Assembly (NCBI GenBank): GCA_020746875.1
Contig: JAGTJL010000019.1
Span: 434,001-498,000, forward strand
Source of the DNA: Rhexocercosporidium sp. MPI-PUGE-AT-0058
Taxonomy: Eukaryota > Ascomycota > Leotiomycetes > Helotiales
DNA: 64,000 bases
Reading direction: 5' to 3'
Below, piece by piece: positions 63,256 through 64,000 of the stretch. Numbering within the stretch: the stretch's first letter is position 1; each line of letters starts with the position of its first letter. The notes beneath the pieces are model-generated. The model searched no databases and had not been told where the DNA came from. It was given only the letters and a program-made list of their open reading frames with translations. Both the position numbers and the translations under genes were made by a program.

Positions 63256-64000
63256 TTATCTACCAAAACCAAACCATCCTTTCTTCTGTTGCGCAGTCTG
63301 CTCTGTAGTCTGACCCTTAGCAGCCGGCTCCGGCGTACCGCTAGTCTCAATCTTCTCCTGGATTTCACGTCCTGGATACTCGATGTAATTCCACGCGGCA
63401 TCGAAGAAGAGCGGCTTGACAGGAATAGGCTCAAGTTTTGGTGGGTAGGTCACGAGGTTCTCTAGGTTCACACCCTTGGCTGGATACTCGTTGAGTTTCT
63501 CAGCTAGCGGTTGTCGGTTGGCTTGCTCTTCGGACTTTGGATTGTTGTCGGCGAGGTTGGAGAGCTCGACGAGGGCGCGGTAGTGTTGCAGTTCCCCGTC
63601 TAGGAGGTCTTTTAGATATCGTACTTCGGTTGGTGAAATAGAGATGTTAGGTGGTGAGGAGTCGGATGTATCCATTGAGGATTCGAGTTGAGAGTGTGCT
63701 GTGTTGCACTTTTCTGAGGCACGGGCGAGCAGAGCAAGTGCGTTTTTAGGGTTTGACAAAAGGGCGTGTGAGCGAGCGATTGTCAGGCATCTGATCACTT
63801 TTGTTAGTTATATCCTTCATTTTAGGCCATAGAACTCACTTCAGAGCCGAGAAGTAGCCATGCTTAGCGTCAAGCTCTGCCAGGAAATCGGTATCAGCAG
63901 CCACACCAGGGAGCTCCTTGATCGAATCCAGACTCTGTAGAATGGAATCGTAGAGGACAGCCTTCTCGCGTAGACGTGCCAGCTTACGTCCTGTTCCTTC
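63256..64000 (-). CDS. SRP68: Signal recognition particle subunit SRP68 (5' partial)
   Basis: The 3' portion of the gene; the start lies beyond the right edge. Exons visible are 64000-63840 and 63790-63256, split by a 49-nt intron (GTGAGT...CTAAC...CAG) in phase 2. The sequence (KLARLREKAVLYDSILQSL, CLTIARSHALLSNPKNAL, VKPLFFDAAWNYIEYPG and the terminal KKGWFGFGR) matches the C-terminus of SRP68. The Gly/Phe-rich KKGWFGFGR end is a strong family mark. SRP68 pairs with SRP72, binds 7SL RNA and helps deliver ribosome-nascent chains to the endoplasmic reticulum. The region just before the end is rich in Gln, Thr and Ala. Confidence 0.92.

Overview
This is a stretch of nuclear genome from a filamentous ascomycete fungus. 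The evidence is short introns (about 46-116 nt) with GT(A/G)AGT-type donors, CTAAC/CTAAT branch points and CAG/TAG acceptors; fungal-specific families (C2H2 plus fungal-type transcription factor, chitin synthase, GH45 endoglucanase, niaD-type nitrate reductase); and widely spaced genes with UTR-like low-complexity DNA between them. Protein resemblance, judged by memory only, points to Leotiomycetes/Helotiales, possibly a plant-associated species. That placement is inference.

Layout. 1-1165: 3' part of a MOSC-domain protein. 2578-4699 (-): seven-exon GH13 alpha-glucosidase with an isomaltase-type active site. 5689-7140 (-): secreted alpha/beta hydrolase. 7141-11133: about 4 kb with no recognisable gene. 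11134-12222: secreted GH45 endoglucanase, convergent with 12772-16115 (-), a C2H2/fungal transcription factor. 16116-19621: repeat-rich upstream DNA. 19622-20285: SAP30-type Sin3-binding protein. 20916-22628: mitochondrial DnaJ (MDJ1). 24208-27358: BRO1 (ESCRT/ALIX family). 28184-31549: mitochondrial Lon protease (PIM1). 31550-34650: repeat-rich gene-free DNA. 34651-37029: divergent protein kinase-like protein. 37873-39350: nucleoporin SEH1. 39765-41818 (-): membrane-anchored RBR ubiquitin ligase. 42503-45017 (-): chitin synthase. 45018-48981: gene-free. 48982-53097 (-): NMD2/UPF2. 53098-55607: AT-rich DNA with a decayed APH-type phosphotransferase remnant. 55608-56526 (-): small cysteine-containing secreted protein. 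56528-60206: gene-free, ending in the niaD promoter. 60207-63012: nitrate reductase, convergent with the 3' part of SRP68 at 63256-64000 (-).

Most genes are housekeeping genes, each under its own promoter. MDJ1 and PIM1 both serve mitochondrial protein quality control, and are separated only by BRO1. GH45, GH13 and the secreted hydrolase are carbohydrate or secretory functions. niaD stands alone, with no nitrite reductase or nitrate transporter gene in the window, but its upstream region carries a perfect NIT4/NirA-type palindrome and five HGATAR sites.

I did not find a convincing undescribed multi-gene system. The points most worth a second look are two apparent single-base deletions in C6 runs (SEH1 and the RBR ligase, 1.7 kb apart), a 15-nt microexon in the small secreted protein, a GC-AG intron in MDJ1, the degenerate kinase motifs, and the decayed APH remnant in the AT-rich island. 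Exon boundaries were worked out by hand from splice signals and frame. Homology calls rest on motif recognition without a database search.
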